Assembly (NCBI RefSeq): GCF_047675955.1
Contig: NC_132910.1
Span: 95,630,923-95,694,922 of the forward strand
From: Chlorocebus sabaeus
Lineage: Eukaryota > Chordata > Mammalia > Primates > Cercopithecidae
DNA: 64,000 nucleotides
Direction of reading: 5' to 3'
Part shown: piece after piece, positions 59,150-64,000 of the stretch
Layout: every line of letters starts with the position of its first letter
Position numbering within the stretch: position 1 is the first letter of the stretch
Translations under genes and position numbers: made by a program
Notes under the pieces: generated by a model
Seen by the model: the letters and a program-made list of their open reading frames with translations, nothing else
Told to the model about the DNA's origin: nothing
The model's database searches: none

Positions 59150-59860
59150 GTCTCAGTTAAAGGTACTCTTTACCATCCCCCAAGTCAAAAACTTGAGAAT
59201 TGTTTCCTACTCTTCCCTTCCTTTTATCTTCTCTCCTAATCTATTCCATCATATTGATGACGAAGTCCTGACAATTCCATCTCTGTTACATATCTTCTTT
59301 CAGTCTCTTTATCACCATCCCACTTCTACAGCTTTACTTCAGGCTATCATCACTTTGCATCTGGACTCTTCCTATAGTCATCTAACCTATCTCTTTGTCT
59401 CAAGTATTGCTTTCTTCAAATATTTATCTGTTCTGCTGCTAAACTGATCACATTGGTTCCCTGCCTAGAACTCTTTTGGGTTTCCAGACTGCCTGAAGGT
59501 GAAGTCCATACTGAAAAATGGCATATAAAGCCTAAAATAATCTGGCGAATGCCCTTTCTTCGCTTCCTGGTAAACATCTTACTCAGTTTTCAGGATAGTT
59601 TTCATAGATGTGACCTCTTCTCTTAAGTTTTCTTGATACTCTTTGCCCCATTACACTGGAGTTCTAACTATATTTTGTACACAGTTCAGTCAAAACACTG
59701 GTATGCTTTATTATATTTGTGAGTTTACATATTTATTCCCTTCATACTGGATTATTAAATAAGTGAAGAAATGATATCCCTTCTTTATCCCTAGCACTTT
59801 GCACAGTGCAGAACACAGAGTAAGCACTAAAAAAATGCTAGCTAAATACGTTAACGAATG
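59150..59860 (+). mobile_element. L2 LINE, ORF2 end and 3'UTR
   Basis: 'ccccaagtcaaaaacttgagaattgtttcctactc' encodes a KNLRIVSYS-like stretch, equivalent to the conserved KNLGVI of L2/CR1 ORF2. It continues with 'gtgaagtccatactgaaaaatggc' and 'aatctggcgaatgcc', then the L2 tail 'tccctagcactttgcacagtgcagaacacagagtaagcac'. Confidence 0.65.
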
Positions 59861-60265
59861 GGTAGATGAAGAACATTAATATCATCTGCTGACTTAGAAT
59901 CATGTTGGTTGTACTGAACTGGAACAGAAAAAAACATGGCATCAATTTTATACACAGTAATTACTTTAAAACATATTAAATTAAAATGAGCAAGGACTTA
60001 TGAATCAGAGTATAAATGTTTATTAATATTTAAGGTAAAGTGTTTAAAGAAAGTTTGAATATGACTTGGACTACTTTGGGCTAAGGCCCAGATTGCCCCA
60101 GGGCAGACAAAATTAGTGTTCATGTTCTCTACCACTGAGGGGGTACTTTAGTGTAAAAGTTTCCAAAGTAATGTTAGAATATTGCATTTATTGTAAGTCA
60201 TAATATTTAACTCACAATAGAGATATTATTAGCTAGGAAACAGTTTACATAAAAGGGGTATAAAG
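59861..60265. other. No gene or confident repeat recognised
   Basis: AT-rich. Confidence 0.45.
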
Positions 60266-60266
60266 C

Positions 60267-60591
60267 TGCTATGCTGTAATATTGGTGTCCCCCTGCAAAT
60301 TCATATGTTAAAATCTAATACCCGATATGATAGTATTAAGAGGTGGGGCATTTGGAAAGAGATTAAGTCATAAGGGCCCTTATAAAAGAGGGCCAAGTAA
60401 GTTCATTTGCCCGCTTCCACAATGTGAGGATGCAGCAAGAAGTGGTGAGCGAGCCCTCACCAGACACCAAATCTTCTGGTACCTTGATCTTGGACTTCCC
60501 GTCCTCCAGAGCTGTAAGCAATAAATTTCTATTGTTTATAAATTATCTGGTCTAAGGCATTTTGTTATACTAGCCTGACTGGACTAAGACA
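60267..60591 (+). mobile_element. MLT1-type MaLR LTR
   Basis: 'ttggtgtccccctgcaaattcatatg', 'gaggtggggcatttgg', 'ccctcaccagacaccaaatcttctggtaccttgatcttggacttcccg' and a 'tggactaagaca' end. Confidence 0.9.
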
Positions 60592-63440
60592 ATCACTTAA
60601 ACCAACAATACAGGAAGGTCTGCATTTATATCCAAAATATATTCTTAGATAATTCTTTACATAAAAAAATTCAACATGGAATTCTTTTAAATATCAAATT
60701 CTCCTATGGCATTTAAAATACTGTTCAAATTATAAATATGTGACCCTCCCTCAACTTTTCAGGAAGACAAAAATTCTTACATCCTGGATTTCATATCAAG
60801 TTTAGTCCATGATAACAATTTAGAGGGAAGATTTAAGCTCGTACTACAGACTCCAGCTTTAGTCTGCACTCCTGCCTGTAATCTATAGATAATGTCACAT
60901 AAACTAAGGAAGAAGTTGAACTCCAATGCTTCTGCAAATCTTTAGTTGAAATAGAGATTAAGTAATTTTTAGAAATAGTTGACCACATTTTCACAGCACA
61001 AAATATTTTTAAGCAAAGGTTATCAAGGTTCATCTACTGCTGACATTTTTTAAGTTATTTTTGTTAAAGAAAGAAACTGTCAAAACAAATTTATCTACAA
61101 TAGGCCAACTATAGATTCTCTTCCAGTCTCTTAGAATTTATTTAGAAAAAAAATTTTATGTGAGTGTATATGTATACATATGTATGTGTGTCAGTAATTA
61201 TGTGTACCTGGCAGGTAACTTTGCTGCTTTATGACACTTCTTGAACCACTAGTAAATAACTAAGTGGCTACAAGTGTTAAGAAAATAAAAGCAATCCAAA
61301 AACAGAGGGTGGAGGCAGCTGAAACTTTGTAAGTTGCTCAAAAGACTATCTTGGGTCAATGCAAGAGGAAAATCTGAGAACATTTCCTTTAAAAGAAAAA
61401 AAATAATAAAACAGAGCATGTAACTTCAGAGTTCAACTTGTGCCTAATCTCTTTGTGTGGGATTTTTTCATTCCAACATGTATCTCCCAGGACAGGCACA
61501 ACAGCAATCCCTAAATCATGTTCATCCTCTGAGAATAGTATGTAATAAACATAACCTTCCTTAAGGAGATATGTGGGTCAGGGTAAAACACTTTATCTCC
61601 CATCCTACAAATCCGCAATATTTATACAGATAGTATCTAGTAAAAACAAATACTAATGGCCACTTTGCTGGGGAAAAGAACGGATGCAGATGTAACAAAA
61701 GAACATGTGCCTTAGGAAATATGGAAGGGGAAAGGATTCTCACAATCACTTGAGTATTGTATGAAGTTTATGTATATTTCATTTCTTTTGTTTAACACTG
61801 GGTTGTAGGCACCACCTCCTTGGCACACTATAACTACATCACTGAACCAGTTTCTGGTACTCACAGCTTTAAATATGAGTCCAGCAGATAGTCAAGTCCT
61901 TGTTAACAATAATGTCAGAAACTATTTTCATGACAAATATGGTATCTGCAGGATACCTCGGATTTCTATTCCTATTCCATTCTACATCTTTGGGTGACAA
62001 AATCTATAATCTGGCAGATGCGTATAGAGTAGATAATGTTGTCTTTGAAAAAGCATATTCAAATATCTAGAACATCAATCTTTTGTATATTGCCTTACCC
62101 TCTTTTTTACCTTTTTATACGCATTTCAAGGTAACTTTAGAGTGAAACACCTTAAAGAAAAGACAAAGAACAGATAGAAACTTCACTTCCCAGCCACTCA
62201 GTATTTATAGCAGCCATTCTGAAGTATTTTGGATACACTCTTCATGTGGTATGTATTCTAAACTGTAAGGAGCAAGTGCTGGAGAAAACAGTGAAATGAC
62301 CTGTTATTCCATGAAAAGAAAAGAGGTATTTCTTTGGAACCACCACTACACCTGCTAAGCTTTACTGAAATTCAACCCCTACATTGCTCAATTACTGACA
62401 CCTGGGAGCTGGCTAGCAAAAACATGGTTGGGCCGGGTGTGGGGAAAGTGTTCAAATACATCCATCTTGGTTCCTGGGTAAATAACTTTTGCAAATGCCT
62501 ATGGTTTTCTGGTATAACTGAATTTGGGTTTAATATATGGTGGAAGAATCCAAACACTTGTGTTTTGATACACACACATACACCCAAAAAAATGTTTTAA
62601 GATATTTGGCAAGGCATTTTGTTTTTAACATTTGTGAAATGCAGCCTAACAGTGTTCTTACTGTAGTCCTGCCCAAAAGTGATCACTTTTCTGTACTTTT
62701 CCTATGACAAATTTATTTTCCCTATATGCTTTTGTTGGCTAGCAGCTTTGGCATGACCTGACTGACAATGAGCCAGAAGATCTGAGCCGGGGGAAAATGC
62801 ATGGCTCTCAAGTCTTGGCACAGTGGTGGATAAGAGCAGAGCAAATGCCACGCATTCAAGCAGGGCCCTGTGTGTTGGCTCATCAGCTCACCAAAGGACA
62901 CCACGGAGAGCAGATGAAGATGATATACCCTACAACCTCAGAAATAGAAAGTCAATTTTTAAAAATTGGTTTTTCAATGTTAATTAAACAATTGCCAAAA
63001 CCTCAGTTAGCTTAGTAAGCTAAACGGTGGGTCATATGTTACAGGCTTTGGTTCATTGCTGCCCTATCTAGAACTTGAGAAAGACCCCCTCTCGTGGCTT
63101 ACCTTTTCCCTGTGAAGGAGAAAGGGAGGCTGTCAGCTCAGAGTGAGGATGGAAGTGGCAGAGTTGAAAGAGGTCATCCTAAACCATGAATTGTAAAGGT
63201 ATTTTAAGAGCAAATTCTTCAAAGAACATACATATATCTGCAGTGGCAATCTGATTAGGGTATCAGCATTTGAAATTAATCTTTAATCTACTACTCTAGC
63301 ACTTAATTTTAAGCAACATACATAAGTCTTAAATACTATGTACTAGGTGATATCAAGGTATGTTAGCTTATTATCTAGAAAAGAGAATCCAAAGATTTCC
63401 AAATTAACTGACCGAAGAACACATTGGCGAGCACACATAC
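60592..63440. other. No gene or confident repeat recognised
   Basis: Nearly 2.9 kb with no clear transposon. Short frames (longest 88 codons at 62334-62600) show no domain. A TATG/TGTA-rich patch lies near 61160-61190. Confidence 0.45.
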
Positions 63441-63444
63441 ACAC

Positions 63445-63764
63445 AGGAAAGAAATTTTTTTTTTTTTTTTTTGAGACAGAGTCTTGCTCTGTCACCCAGG
63501 CTGGAGTGCAGTGGCATGATCTCAGCTCACTGCAAGCTCCGCCTCCCGGGTTCACGCCATTCTCCTGCCTCAGCCTGAGTAGCTGGGACTACAGGCGACC
63601 AGCGCCACGTCCAGGTAATATTTTTTTGCATTTTTAGTAGAGACAGGGTTTCACCGTGTTAGCCAGGATGGTCTCGATCTCCTGACCTCATCATCCACCT
63701 GCCTCAGCCTCCCAAAGTGCTGGGATTACAGGTGTGAGCCACCGTGCCCAGTTCAAGAAAGAAA
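63445..63764 (-). mobile_element. AluY, antisense
   Basis: Poly(T), 'gagacagagtcttgctctgtcacccagg', 'tgcaagctccgcctcccgggttcacgccattctcctgcctc' and 'gtgttagccaggatggtctcgatctcctgacctc' mark AluY. Flanked by AGGAAAGAAA and CAAGAAAGAAA. Confidence 0.92.
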
Positions 63765-64000
63765 ACTTTTAACTCTCACTCTAACAAAAACTTATCTTCA
63801 TCAGAATCTGAGTAGTTTCATTCAATAAGTGAATGGGTATGATATCTGGCATGTGATTAACCCTATCACTAAACAAATAAGGCAATGATTTGTAAAACTT
63901 TTCTGTACCACAGAAAAGTTAAAGCTAAAAGCTAGAAGTTATTCCCAAAAAAACATGCATACACATCAAATTTTACAAATAATTTCAGAGAGTTCACAGA
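63765..64000. other. No feature recognised at the window end
   Basis: AT-rich sequence. Confidence 0.4.

Noticed and set aside
1..64000. CRISPR arrays, operons, phage or plasmid features
   Set aside because: The sequence is plainly primate nuclear DNA; no regular spacer-repeat arrays are present.
1..64000. Full-length provirus with gag/pol/env
   Set aside because: Only LTRs and doubtful internal fragments are visible; no retroviral coding block was recognised.

Overview
This is a 64 kb stretch of primate nuclear DNA. It is AT-rich and non-coding: I find no intact host gene, no exon chain, no CpG island and no structural RNA gene. It reads as intergenic or deep-intronic sequence packed with retrotransposons from several ages. 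Alu and L1PA-type elements place it in a catarrhine primate. The youngest elements (an AluY at 20530 and an L1 at 17577) carry bases that I remember as typical of Old World monkey AluYR and L1 copies rather than human AluY and L1PA2/3. My best guess is therefore a macaque, baboon or vervet-like genome, with ape or human not excluded.

Layout. 1-8 kb: an ancient L1 carrying a tiny nested L1, L2 fragments, a MIR and old LTRs. 8.6-9.7 kb: an internally deleted L1 whose two ends lie between short direct repeats. 9.7-15 kb: mostly unassigned sequence with an L2 tail, a THE1/MST solo LTR (5-bp target duplication), an older LTR and an inverted ERV1-type LTR. 15-22.6 kb: a multi-level L1 nest. An ancient plus-strand L1 was hit by another L1, then by a twin-primed (5'-inverted) minus-strand L1. 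That element in turn received a young L1 flanked by a 259-bp duplication, plus an AluY. 22.6-34.8 kb: old LTRs, old L1 tails, several Alus, and a repeat-poor stretch at 25-26.7 kb. 34.87-36.11 kb: the most notable object, a chimeric processed pseudogene. 36-53 kb: ERV1 LTR inside a MIR, Alus, a hAT-type DNA transposon fossil, nested old L1s, and several MaLR/ERVL LTRs. 53-64 kb: a MER5/MER20-type element, more LTRs, an interrupted L2, and a terminal AluY.

Central finding. At 34886-36095 the 5'UTR and first 210 codons of alpha-enolase (ENO1) are joined directly to codons 44/45-184 plus the 3'UTR of ribosomal protein L17 (RPL17). A single poly(A) tail follows, and one pair of 16-bp target-site duplications flanks the whole unit. 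This is best explained by one L1-mediated retrotransposition in which reverse transcriptase started on RPL17 mRNA and jumped to ENO1 mRNA. A frameshift, an in-frame stop and a frame change at the junction make it non-coding.

Repeat family names below come from memory of consensus sequences. Subfamily labels are deliberately loose, and many boundaries are approximate.
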